Both the position numbers and the translations under genes were made by a program. DNA of 64,000 bases. It comes from Ephydatia muelleri. Taxonomy: Eukaryota; Porifera; Demospongiae; Spongillida; Spongillidae. Shown piece by piece: positions 47,376-57,724 of the stretch. The DNA is taken from positions 266,087-330,086 of the forward strand of contig JABACO010000033.1 of NCBI GenBank assembly GCA_013339895.1. Direction: 5' to 3'. The notes under the pieces were generated by a model, which searched no databases, was not told where the DNA came from, and saw only the letters and a program-made list of their open reading frames with translations. Position 1 is the stretch's first letter, and each line of letters opens with the position of its first letter.

Positions 47376-48010
47376 TACAAATTGAATGTACAACTCACCT
47401 GTCAAGTGCCACGCCCCCCAAGGTCACGTGAATCCAATGACCCCTTTGAGGAGAAAAGGTGTCACTACATGAAAAGCTTAAGGAACATCTTGTCCTCAAG
47501 TTATGGTGGTGAACAGGACCAGTGTGATACAAATTGAATTGTACAACTCACCTATCAAGTGCCACACCCTCCAAGGTCACGTGAATCCAATGACCCCTTT
47601 GAGGTGAAAAGGTGTCACTACATGAAAAGCTTAAGGAACATCTTGTCCTCAAGTTATGGTGGTGAACGGGGCAAGTGTGCTACAAATTGAATGTACAACT
47701 CACCTGTCAAGTGCCACGCCCTCCAAGGTCACGTGAATCCAATGACCCGTTTGAGGTGAAAAGGTGTCACTGCATGAAAAGCTTAAGGATGATCTTTTCC
47801 TCAAGTTATGGTGGTGAACGGGGCAAGTGTTGCTACAAATTGAATAATACACCTGCCAATTGCCACGCTCTCCAAGGTCACGTGAATCCAATGACTCTCA
47901 TGAAGTGAAAAGGTGTCACGTCATTGCATGAAAAGCTTAAGGACCATCAGGTCCTCAAACAGGGCAAGTGTGCTACAAATTGAATTGTACTACTCACCTG
48001 TCAAGTGCCA
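47375..48010. repeat. 155 bp tandem repeat, right block
   Basis: Units marked by GGTCACGTGAATCCAATGAC at about 47421, 47575, 47728 and 47877, with a degenerate one near 48010. They match the left block in sequence and orientation, so the 44 bp satellite expanded inside this array. Confidence 0.9.
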
Positions 48011-48672
48011 CCACGTGAGTCTTATGACTCGAGGTACACTGCATGGAAAGTCCAAGGAACATCTTGGCAACCTGCTTTGATGCATGGCATGACAGGCTGT
48101 AAATTCAACATGCTTGTTCAACTCCAGTGTTGTACACTACAGTTCACCACCAGACTGGGCCATATGGTCCTGGCGTGGGTTAAAAAATGTGATCAAACAT
48201 GGCCTCCTATAATATAAACCTAACTGCACGTGTTAGCACATAACTTTGGCGTAGGGCCTACAGACCACTAGGTCCTTGTCCAAAGTTTCTATCATTTGGT
48301 AAGCTATTATGACATTAAAATACTACCAACGCTTGAAGTTCAACATGTGAACGTTTGAGTCCGTTTATATTACATAGCATTGAGTCTTATGATCTACGCT
48401 CAATCTCACCTTTGCATGAGACATTCCAGCAGGAAAGAATCCATTTGAATTCACGCGCGCCTGAAATAATAACGATAATACTCACGTGCATGAGTTGCAT
48501 AAATTCATTGTTGGACCGTGTTATGATTATGCGCTATGAATAATTGTAGCCCGTGGATTCATGAAATATACCAAGGGATATTTGAAATATGCACTGACCT
48601 TGGTATATTGGTGGTAAACGCAAAATATGCGCAAAAATATACAGTAGCGTATACTAGGTTTTTTGCACAGTG

Positions 48673-49380
48673 CATCATGCAACTCCACATGACTAACTGG
48701 TGATGTCTTAACACCAAATTGTCATAATTGCAAAGCACGAACTAGGTCTACAAAACAACACAACTACCTATTCTAATTAATGCATACTCTAGACCAATGT
48801 CCACTGCGCATGCGCACATATATCTAACACCCTCCCCCTACTCTGTAAGTATTGTTTCTAAAATCTCTGAGGAGGCTTCTCAGGGGTGTTAAGGCAGGTT
48901 TCACCAATTTATCTTCAGGCGCCTAGCAACAATAGATTTACGGGGCGCGCGCGTAATGATGTAATACTGAATTACGAAATTACGAGATTTGAATAATTTG
49001 TTGGACTGTGACCGACTCGTCTGGAGGTACAGTTCTTTTCTGTCGATTTCTTGGTTGTTATATATCGATTTGTGTGTGCGTGTGTGTGTTTGCTGGTCAC
49101 CAGTTGGGAGTCCCTGTGGCCAAGCCATGTGCGGCTTGTTAGGTCATGTGGAGGGAGACTTGGGGAGACAGGCACCAGATGGTAGTGTTGGTCACCAACG
49201 GGGTGACCTGCGTACCAAGCCAGGACGCTGGCCCAGGCTTGGGTCCCTGAGTTAGAAGGTCAAGCCTGGTAGGGACCCACCCTGGCTGTATTTAATATTA
49301 ATAGGCATGACAGTGATTAAGAAATACACAGAAGGGGTACAATGGTGATGCAGGGGTGGAGGGTGGGTGATGCGAACCAA
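48673..49380. other. no gene recognised
   Basis: Unique-looking sequence with short open frames only. Confidence 0.4.
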
Positions 49381-49384
49381 CAAG

Positions 49385-49525
49385 CTCTCCTGGGAGTGCT
49401 GGGAGGCTGCTGGGGAGTGCTGGGAGGCTGCCAGGGAGTGCTGGGAGGCTGCCAGGGAGTGCTGGGAGGCTGCTGGGGAGTGCTGGGAGGATGCCAGGGA
49501 GTGCTGGGAGGCTGCCGGGGAGTGC
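49385..49525. repeat. 21 bp minisatellite
   Basis: Six to seven units of GGAGTGCTGGGAGGCTGCCAG with minor changes. The period is a multiple of three, so several frames stay open (LPALPGS, HSLAASQ), but no gene is indicated. Confidence 0.9.
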
Positions 49526-49529
49526 ATGT

Positions 49530-50440
49530 AATCTCACAAGCCGGCCATGACACACAAAGGGTAACAATAATAGGGAGGACAAGGCTCTCGTCTGCCTAAG
49601 GCCATGAGCCTGAGAAACTGCAAGCGTCTGCCCACAAATGCTGATTGGAGTTACTAGAGCCCCATTAAACTCTGTTTAGCTCCCTAAACAGTATCCTAAC
49701 ACACACTTAAGCACACATACACACAATAACACACGTGTACACATACATACACACACTAACACACACACAAACACACACATGTGTACACACACAAGTGCAC
49801 ACTTGAAGAACATACCTTAGGGTTGCAAAGGGGTAATGCACTCACAGAACAACATATACACATGTTACTGTGCACAGTTGATGGGTATGGTTGCTTTTCC
49901 ACACCCCATATGAGGCTACCGTAACCACTGTCTTGATAACTGGGGCATCTTTGCCAATGGAGAGTGTTGATGGGCTAACTGTAGGCTGTTTGCACTGACT
50001 GAAGTGTCATTGCTTTGGTGTGACTCTGGAGTGTTTATAGTTCACTGTGTGTAATTGTTTTTACTGCCAGATAGACCCCGACCTCTGCTGCCTAGGTAAT
50101 ATGTTTTGGCGCCTAGCTGTATAGGGCTTTTGAGCACTCTTACATGTAGTGGTTGTATTGAGAAGAACATTATGATTGTGCAAAGTTCTTTTTTATTTCT
50201 GTTATACACTATGTGTTTGAGTGTGTATGTGTGTGTGAGCATTGCCTGTAGTTAAACACATCCATGATGTCAAATAATCAAAGCAACATGTACTGTACTA
50301 ATGGGTTGTATCTGTTGTCTGCTCCTGAACATTCATCTACAAACTAGGGTCTGGAATGGTGGGCTATCCCCCCCCAAGTGCATGACAACATACACACATA
50401 CATTAGGTCCTTCTAAAAAAGACACAAACACATAGGTGAA
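49530..50440. other. no gene; CA-rich stretch at 49700-49805
   Basis: Contains interrupted ACACA repeats and otherwise unremarkable AT-rich sequence. Confidence 0.4.
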
Positions 50441-50448
50441 CAGATGGC

Positions 50449-50449
<1 letters not shown>

Positions 50450-50496
<47 letters not shown>

Positions 50497-50515
50497 TACA
50501 CATCTACACACACAT
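50450..50515. repeat. (CA)n microsatellite
   Basis: CA run with a short interrupted tail. Confidence 0.9.
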
Positions 50516-50884
50516 GCATAAATTTTAACCAGATTTCAATAGTCTTGATCAAAATTGTATGTATGGTATGTTTGCATGGTGTGATGTCTTAAGATGTAGA
50601 TTATATATTTTTATCCCTTTAGGATCAAGCCTTACATTGATGGAAACTGGGAGATATGATGTGAACTTATATTTGTTGTATTGTTACATCTGTACTGTAT
50701 GAACATGTTGTCAACCTGCACTTTTGAGACTAGCTGGTTGTAAATGAACTTTTCCATATATGTACATGTAATGTTAATGTACATACATATATGTCATAAA
50801 GGGGTGTGGCCATATCATATGACCATTATAAAAAAGCAAGTTTGTGAGCTTATAGCAATGACACAGTACACTTCTATACATCAT

Positions 50885-51525
50885 GCTATCACCAGTCCCT
50901 GGTGTGCATCTAATAGAATCATGTGCATCAAATAAAATCAGCCACGGCCAGACCTGTGTGCATCAGGTTGAATCGTCAGGCTATCCTGATTCTATCTGGT
51001 CGCTACCAAGACACTATTACACTAAAGTTAATATGATTCAATTTGATGCACACCGGCTGGGTCAGGTCGCTAACATGTTTCTAATTGATGCTCACCAGGG
51101 TCAACTGGTCGATACCACAATCCTATCAGCTGCACACCAGGGACTGACCAATAACATGACTTTATTTGATGCACACCGGGTCTGGCCGCTAATATGATTC
51201 TATCTGATGCACACCGCTACAGTGACCGAATTGCCTCTAGCATGGCTATAGTTAAAACAACAAATCAATTCATGGTAGTGGCAATCCCTGGTGTGTATCA
51301 GATAGAATCATGTTAGCGACCACACCCAGTGTGCTTCAAATAGAATCAGGACAGTGGCCAGACCCAGGTTTGTATTGAATTGAATTTTTTTTGCATCAAA
51401 TAAAGTGGCAGTCCCTGGTGTGCAATTAATAGAGTCATGGTCGCTGGTGCGCATCAAATAGAATCATGTTAGTGGCCAGACCCGGTATTCTTATGTGCAT
51501 CAAATAAGTCATATGTCTCTAATAA
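50885..51525. repeat. short interspersed repeats in both orientations
   Basis: About a dozen units of roughly 40-50 bp. Each combines GTGTGCATCA (or TGATGCACAC), AATAGAATCATG (or CATGATTCTATT) and GTGGCCAGACCC (or a complement such as GGTCTGGCCGC). Direct and inverted copies are mixed, unlike a simple tandem satellite. Confidence 0.75.
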
Positions 51526-51981
51526 GTTGCTTTTGAAACCCCGCTTTGGAACAAATACAGCGTACGAGGCCTCCATTTCAAATGAATGTAACGCGCATGC
51601 GTAGACTCTTCAAAGCCACATGCATGTATGGCGTCATTGTCGGGAAATCTACTGCAACTAACCGTACGTTCCTATCAGCCAGAAGAAATATCTTATGTAG
51701 GCCAAGTAAATTGAGGGACTAGTGGCTAATTCCCAGGTTTCTTCTCTAACAGGTCCTTGAGCAACGATCAAGTCATGGAGTCACAGATCCTATCAGTCGA
51801 TGTACTAGTACCATGACGACGAAGAAGACCGCGCCGAACCTTAGGTCCTATAGGCAGCATGGCGATGCTGTTTGCACTACTCCTGAAGGAGAATCATTTT
51901 CAGTAGCGGATATGTATAACTATTAGTAAGCAAGGTTGCGACCAAAACTGTCTCAAAGCGATGCTGTAACATCAACACCGG
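51526..51981. other. no gene recognised
   Basis: Sequence up to the left end of the hAT element; only short open frames. Confidence 0.4.
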
Positions 51982-53620
51982 CAGTGGCGGATACAGGGGG
52001 GGGGTCGGTGGTGTCCGGACCCCCCCTCAGACCTGATGATGAATAAAATTAAGGATTAATACTTTAATTCATTAGCGAAACCAATTAACAACATCCCATG
52101 AGATATTCATTGTTCTAGAGAGCGTTATGGCAAACAAGCGTGTTCACTCGGGCTCGGAAAGTATCTCGAATTACTTTTCAAAGAAAGCAAATGGTAATTT
52201 ATGCGTACAGGAATCGCGCGCCTGTCATGAATTCACCCACCCGATCGCGTTATCTCATTACGTGATTCAGCTGCGTGAATGCATGAGGGCCCACATGCAC
52301 ACACCACTTAGACTACTCCTCCCCCCCCGCAGTCCTATTAGAAATCGATCCAACCCCCCCCCCCCCCCCCCGTCCCCCTCCCTTTCAGACTTACCTCGCT
52401 ACGGGCCTGGAGTTTCTTTTTTATACTTCAGTTATTTATCTTTTTTGACACATGCAGATATGGGTAAGACGCAAGATGAGGAAATTGTGCATGCCTATAA
52501 CTTGATACACAGTGTCATCAGTGATATTGCAATTTTCAGAGAGAACATTGAAAAAGATTTTCATGATTGGTTTATGGATGCTAGCAGAATTGGTAGTGAG
52601 TTAGGCATAGTACTTACAGTTCCACGTCTATCTGGAAGACAACAACACAGGGCTAATGCAGGTCCAGATCCTGAAGTTTATTACAGAATTAATGTGGCAA
52701 TTCCATTCTTGGATCACATGGAACAAGTACTAAACTATAGATTTCATCGTGACAGTATGGTTGGTAGTCACTTATTTTATCTAGTTCCAACATAAATAAT
52801 TAATCACAATGATTTACAAGATCTTGCAAAATGTTTGTTGTTTTGGGAACGTGATTTACCTAGTGCTTCATCACTTCTATCTGAATTAAAACAGTGGCAA
52901 CGTTTTTGGAAACTATAATCTGAATCCCTTGATAACATCATTCCTGCAGATCTGGCACATTGTATCCATGCAGCTGATGAAGATGTTTTCCCCAACATAC
53001 GAGTACTATTAATTATTGCCTGCACTATACCTGTGTCTAGCTGTGAAGCAGAAAGGTCTTTTTTACCATTGAGGCGTATTAAATCCTATTTACGAAGTAC
53101 AATGAGTTCTGAGCGTTTTGCTGGATTAGCACTGATGCATTTGCATAGTGATGTTGATACTGATATTGATGAGGTGTGTGAAGCTTTTATCAGCAACAAC
53201 AGAAAAATGTTTCAATCTTGTATTTTGTACCAATAAATGATTTTGTAGTAATAGTATAGATTCATTGTATGTTTTATTAGTTCATTCAGTGTCAAATGTG
53301 AAATGGCGATAAATACGTATTTTGTTCCACAGCTATCTGCCATGATAGGAAAATAAGTCTGTTAAATAGGGATTACTCATTAATTTAGGATACGCAGTTT
53401 ATGAGTTGCACTGAGAATAGAGTCCCCCAAACCGAACCACGCACAGTATTCGCTGCCCTTTTCACGTTTCTATAGAATGTCACCAATTATGTGCGGGATG
53501 ACGATCCGTCAAAAGCTTCCGCGCTTCGCGCGGGAGGGGGCACATCCCCCTCCCGCACCCTCCCCCTATTAATTATTCATGTCGGACCCCCCCCTTCCAG
53601 AATTCCTGTATCCGCCCCTG
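51982..53620 (+). mobile_element. hAT transposon with transposase remains
   Basis: The ends are CAGTGGCGGATACAGGGGGG and CCTGTATCCGCCCCTG, inverted to each other. ATG at 52127 gives MANKRVHSGSESISNYFSKK, typical of a BED/TTF-type hAT start, followed by a donor-like GTAATT. After a large gap with poly-C (52310-52385), a frame gives GSELGIVLTVPRLSGRQQHR, then VYYRINVAIPFLDHMEQVL and RF. Stops follow at 52793 and near 52917. The C-terminal dimerisation region is clear at 53020-53233 (VSSCEAERSFLPLRRIKSYLRSTMSSERF). The middle catalytic core is mostly missing, so it is inactive. A convincing 8 bp target duplication was not seen. Confidence 0.75.
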
Positions 53621-54400
53621 ACACGATAGAGAAGGACATCACTTTCTGTGCAGGTACAGTAACGTTATATCGGCTTCTTTTTATTTTTCCTTCCTACTGA
53701 GGAGAATCAGCTGAAGTCTCAAGAAGCGTAAGCCGTGGCTTAGTATTGGTAACGGGAATTCTTTGTTCTCAGAATCTTAAGCGTCCATAACGCTGAAGTG
53801 ATGTCTCGGATATCAGCATAGAAGAGGTTGAAGGTATACTTGTTGTCGGTTAAAGGTGTGAGTCCTCTCGTGTTTGCTATGTAGTTGGCATAACGAACTA
53901 CAACCGGACTCTGAAACGCATTCCAAATGAAGCCGATTCAGAAGAAGGGCATGCAATCCGAACACAACTAGGTAAGCGCTCGAAATCAAAAATGTTTTAC
54001 GTGCGTTTCTAGTCTTAGTTTTACACACTATAGCTATGGAAGCGGCGATCCACACAAGTAACAGATCATGCAAGAAAGGGATGTACTTAAAGTATCGGAA
54101 CTGGACAGTGGGGCGATGCGAAGAGGAGATCGGAGGAACTATAAACGCATATTTGGACACACTCGGGAGAGCAAAACAAGGCGCTACGGAAGGACAGACA
54201 ATTGGGCCCACCGCGCTCGGAACTTTCCTGATGACCTTTCCACCTGCATGGATGCTTCACCGTCGCCGAATGAACTCGCTCTCTGTTGGTTTTTTTTTTT
54301 GTTGTTGTTCCCTGTATATACTTATACTTTCCATGTACTCGCTTATAATTAATTATATCTTTATAGAAGAAGCCTGGAAACGAGGATGTGCAGGAAATGA
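53621..54400. other. no gene recognised
   Basis: Overlapping open frames of 132 codons (-) and 167 codons (+) around 53813-54539 show no family features and probably reflect chance. Confidence 0.35.
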
Positions 54401-54612
54401 GGGACTAATTGATTATGTTATACGCTGTGTTATACTCTTTGCTAATGTTATACAGAAGTTATACACAGTGTTATACTATAGTTGTTATACGCAACTGTGT
54501 ATAGAGTATCCATACGCAAAGTTATACACATGCGGATAACACGTATATAACGTGTGCATAACACGTGAATACACGCGTTATACAGTACTGTATAACAACC
54601 CTTTTTACACAG
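54400..54612. repeat. GTTATAC short repeats in both orientations
   Basis: GTTATAC or GTATAAC occurs about a dozen times in some 200 bases, with ACACGTGAATACACGCGTTA-type palindromic pieces between. It looks like the subterminal repeat zone of a DNA transposon. Confidence 0.6.
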
Positions 54613-54649
54613 TTCTCCCCTCTCTGTTGCTTCACTAAATCAAGCATGC

Positions 54650-55005
54650 ACTACATCAGGCTTCACATCTCTATCAGCAGAATCCCACAAGCACAAGGCT
54701 AATGATTCCAAATGCAGTGAGCTAGGATGGGTGTGTGTCTCTGGCAGTTGAGACCTATGGGTATTGGGGGACGGAGGCTAGGGACACATTTTCTCGTCTA
54801 GCCACCCGGCTTGCCATTGGGTCTCCAAAGTCAAAGAGCAGCTTTGTGTATGAAATATACAGCAGGCCTAACCTCACCTTAACCAGATCTGTTGTGAGAG
54901 CATTTATAGACCGGACTCTCGTAGCTTACTCTATTTGAACTGTAGGTGTATAATCCATGTTCATGTATTCTTATATAATAATAATTAATTAATTAATAAA
55001 ATTAA
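54650..55005 (+). pseudogene. retroelement copy 5, 3' end only, with TAA-rich tail
   Basis: Plus-strand HKANDSKCSELGWVCV is followed, after a frame break near 54740, by AVETYGYWGTEARDTFSRLATRL and NLTLTRSVVRAF. This matches the C-termini of the minus-strand copies at 9623-9886 and 18597-18863. It ends in ATAATAATAATTAATTAATTA at 54973-54994. This is an independent, 5' truncated insertion with the same kind of tail. Confidence 0.72.
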
Positions 55006-55326
55006 GGAATGTTTTAGTGGAGTATTGTCACTTGGCACATGTTGGCTGTCAAGTAGAGATGGGAAGTGGATGGGGATCGGAGAAGAAAAAAAATAGTGCC
55101 CGAGAAAGGTATATCGCTTCGTGCAACTGGTAGATATCATTCCGTTGGTACACACTCGTGCCGTAAATGCATATGCGAGCGAGTGATTTGCGAGCGCCGT
55201 GCGAGTGCCTATCATGATTACTGTGAGTGATTCCTCGCTCGCAATATTATCGCACGCCCGCTCGCGACTCGCTCGCAACTCGTGTGAAACTCGCGTGCGA
55301 GTGTAAACTTGTGGGTGAACGGTACT
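55006..55326. other. no gene; GCGAG/CTCGC-rich segment
   Basis: 55150-55310 holds many GCGAGTG, GCGAGCG and CTCGC units in both orientations that could pair extensively. Otherwise nothing recognised. Confidence 0.45.
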
Positions 55327-55328
55327 GT

Positions 55329-55800
55329 ATGGCTACAGACCGTATAACAGAAGAGGCAGTTAAACTGGGCTACGACTCCTGATCAGCGAGAAATAGTCGA
55401 GAACAGTTTTTATCAGGATCGGACGTATTTGCCAGTCTTCCCACCGGCAGCGGCAAGTCGCTGTGCTGTTGGATTTTACCTGCTGTGAGCAATAGAGAAA
55501 AATCTTGTTCGATTCTAGGCCTCTAATTGCCCTAATGAAATAGCAAGTACACACGCTGACGACGAAAGTGGTGTCTGCTGTACACGTCAGAGATAGTCAG
55601 GGGAATTCTCTCTTGCATGACAGTATCTTTGAAGGCAAATTCGATATATTGTTTTTCAGTCCTGAGGAACTTCTAACTGATCTGCAATGGAGAGACATGC
55701 TCGGTACGAATGTAAGCTCTTGCCCATCGGCTTTAGTGAGTGGGACAAGCGAATCAGTCTTGACCTTTTCGGGTACTTTACTACAACCTACAACAAGAGC
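55329..55800 (+). pseudogene. RecQ-like DNA helicase, N-terminal fragment
   Basis: From ATG 55329 the sequence gives EEAVKLGYDS, then after a stop EQFLSGSDVFASLPTGSGKSLCCWILPAV with a Walker A motif (PTGSGKS). In another frame near 55630 comes GKFDILFFSPEELLTDLQWRDML, matching the region before the DEAH box of RecQ-type helicases. These enzymes unwind DNA 3' to 5'. The DEAH box and everything after it are missing, because a hAT end begins at 55800. Several stops lie between the blocks. Processed or element-carried copies of such helicases occur in invertebrate genomes, so it need not derive from a local host gene. Confidence 0.62.
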
Positions 55801-56005
55801 AGGGGCGGATCCAGGATGTTGGGAAAGGGGGGGGGGGGTCTGATTAATATATTCACAACTGGGGGGAGGGTAAGGGAGGGGGCGTGCCCCCTCCCGTGAC
55901 AGCAAGGGGGTTTGGGGGAGCTATCAGAGCTCCTCCAGTGGGGTCTGGGGCTTCGCCCCAGCCGCTTTTTTGTTTTTGCGTTTATTTAGCATGAAATTCA
56001 CAGTG
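55800..56005. mobile_element. hAT-type element end with GC-rich hairpins
   Basis: Starts CAGGGGCGGATCCAGG and contains the hairpins GGGAGGGGGCGTGCCCCCTC, GGGGGAGCTATCAGAGCTCC and TGGGGCTTCGCCCCA. It then has GTTTATTTAGCATGAAATTC, all shared in inverted order with 11595-11784. The opposite end was not found, so the element is truncated or very long. Confidence 0.75.
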
Positions 56006-57720
56006 ATATACATATACATGTGCATCACGCGATATCCGGCATGTCCAGCAATTGTGGACATCAGTGCATAACTCGGCTTAGAATTGGGTTTAAAAAATTC
56101 TGATTTAACCGTTAAACTCACCAGACAGTTTAGAGATTTATCACGTTATTAAAACAGCTAATTAATTTTAAAATATATATTATTGTTTTTGCCTTTTAAT
56201 TAATTAATTGTACGTCTGTATGGTAGGGAAGTTAGGTGAGGCCATTGCTTTTACATAAATCCTGCCAAACTAAGGCTATCATCGATTTTAGTGATCTAAC
56301 CATACGCATGCGCGTCAGTCATACGCGTTAGATTGTAACTCGTGCCTCTGCCATTTATCCTTCCAGAGGTCACATGAACTGTTATTTAACTGTTACGGCC
56401 GGATATCGTATGTGCATGTGTCAAGACTCAACTGACGTTGATTCCTACTATCTACTGGCGTGTTAACAGTTCTTCTCTTGATGGTGCGCTCCTTTAGGAT
56501 TTCATTACACAAGGATCATATTGGCCTACTCCGACTAAAGTCGAGAAAGGTTGTTTTCCCATAGATATTTATGGTTTTCCTAAAAGTTGTTAGAATAATA
56601 ATTGCTGGAATCATATAGGTGGCTTTCGTTCTTTTGGGTATAGTTCTAGTATAAGTTAACTTAGATAGGTCCATCGGGGTCGTTAACCACCCTCCACCTT
56701 GCACCTTGTCGCTAATAGTTCATAACCCTAACCCATGTTCTGTTCTGTGGCGTCCCTAATCTGTTGTATCCATTCTGTTGCAGTTCTGGGGTCACCAAAA
56801 AACTTGGCCGCCAAACATTCCTGCACTACCGGCGTATACGCTACGTAGGGAGATATACGAGGGTCTGGGTACATCAAGTTGGTGGTCAGCATCACCCTCA
56901 AGCAAGCTACAAACCAGAGCCTCAAAAGGAAGGCTGCTAAAAGACAACGATATTGTCAGAGTCCTGAACATGCTCATTCAGCGAAAAGTTAAGCTACTCA
57001 ATGGTGTATCATACATGTACACAAAGCTACCTATACTCTTACTACATTTCTACGGGGTGTGATGTGGGCGTGCATTATGCAATCACAGGACTAAATGTAT
57101 ATACAGGTACTGGTACTTCTTGTGGGAGCTTATAGGGATCAGATGTGTATCTGTATTGTTAGAAATACCCTAATGTGCATACGATTAGGGTCGACAATCT
57201 TTGGTCAATAGTAACTATGAGGCAATAGTGATATCAAAAGCAAGGGAAAAGGGTTAATGATAAGGAAAAACGGAAGTGCAGCACACATTGTAAGACATTA
57301 CGTTATTCATGTGTTCATACTACCCTTGTTCCCTTATTTTACACCACTTTTGTCTTTACGTTTTATATCCCACCAAGTTTCTCATAGAGAATATTTTTAC
57401 TTGTGTAACTACACTGTGGATCTGGGGATCCTCTCCAAATGCTAATTTCACTAAGCAATGTTATCAGTCAATCAGAAATGATGTGAAGGACCCATTAAAT
57501 ATCTAATTTATGAGACAACAGTACAAACGCACACAATACATGATGTGTGTGTGCAGGTGGAGGAGGAAGGAGAGGTGATGCTAGATAATGAGGATGAGGG
57601 AGGATTGGTGCAGGTATCTGGTTGTATTGTATTCCTCCAAGATCTTCTTACAGTCTGAATGCCTCCATGGAGCCAGTATTCATCATTGTGCTTGGTGTAA
57701 TGCCTTTTCGATGTAGCAAA
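56006..57720. other. no gene recognised
   Basis: One exon-like block at about 57556-57613 (acceptor CAG, acidic VEEEGEVMLDNEDEGGLVQ, donor GTATCT) has no identifiable partner exons. The rest is AT-rich. Confidence 0.35.
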
Positions 57721-57724
57721 CTTT

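Larger units (their letters stand above)
35947..48672. mobile_element. 12.7 kb CACTA/EnSpm element carrying Tnp2, a partner gene and satellites
   Basis: The left end TACTGTGCAAAAAACTGGAT (first base mutated from C) and the right end, read inverted, CACTGTGCAAAAAACCTAGT form matched terminal repeats. Both are flanked by CAT (35944-35946, 48673-48675). TATACGCTA and related subterminal motifs occur at both ends. Between them lie a divergent pair of genes (minus 37185-38319, plus 38529-41415), a TG microsatellite, a 155 bp tandem repeat and a 44 bp satellite. The transposase is broken, so movement would need help from another copy. Alternatively the two ends could belong to different nested elements; the matched 3 bp flank argues against that. 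Confidence 0.68.

Noticed and set aside
42692-47431. A 1579-codon open frame
   Set aside because: It is produced by the stop-free 44 bp satellite; two other frames are equally open and no domain is visible.
31465-48672. V(D)J-like signals at the CACTA ends (CACAGTG or CACTGTG followed by A-rich sequence)
   Set aside because: The 3 bp target duplications and the Tnp2 gene explain the ends as CACTA; heptamer similarity is coincidental.
51974-53628. 8 bp target duplication for the hAT element
   Set aside because: Left AACACCGG and right ACACGATA share only ACAC; not convincing.
53813-54539. Overlapping 132-codon (-) and 167-codon (+) frames
   Set aside because: No domain, repeat family or splice evidence, and they are mutually antisense.
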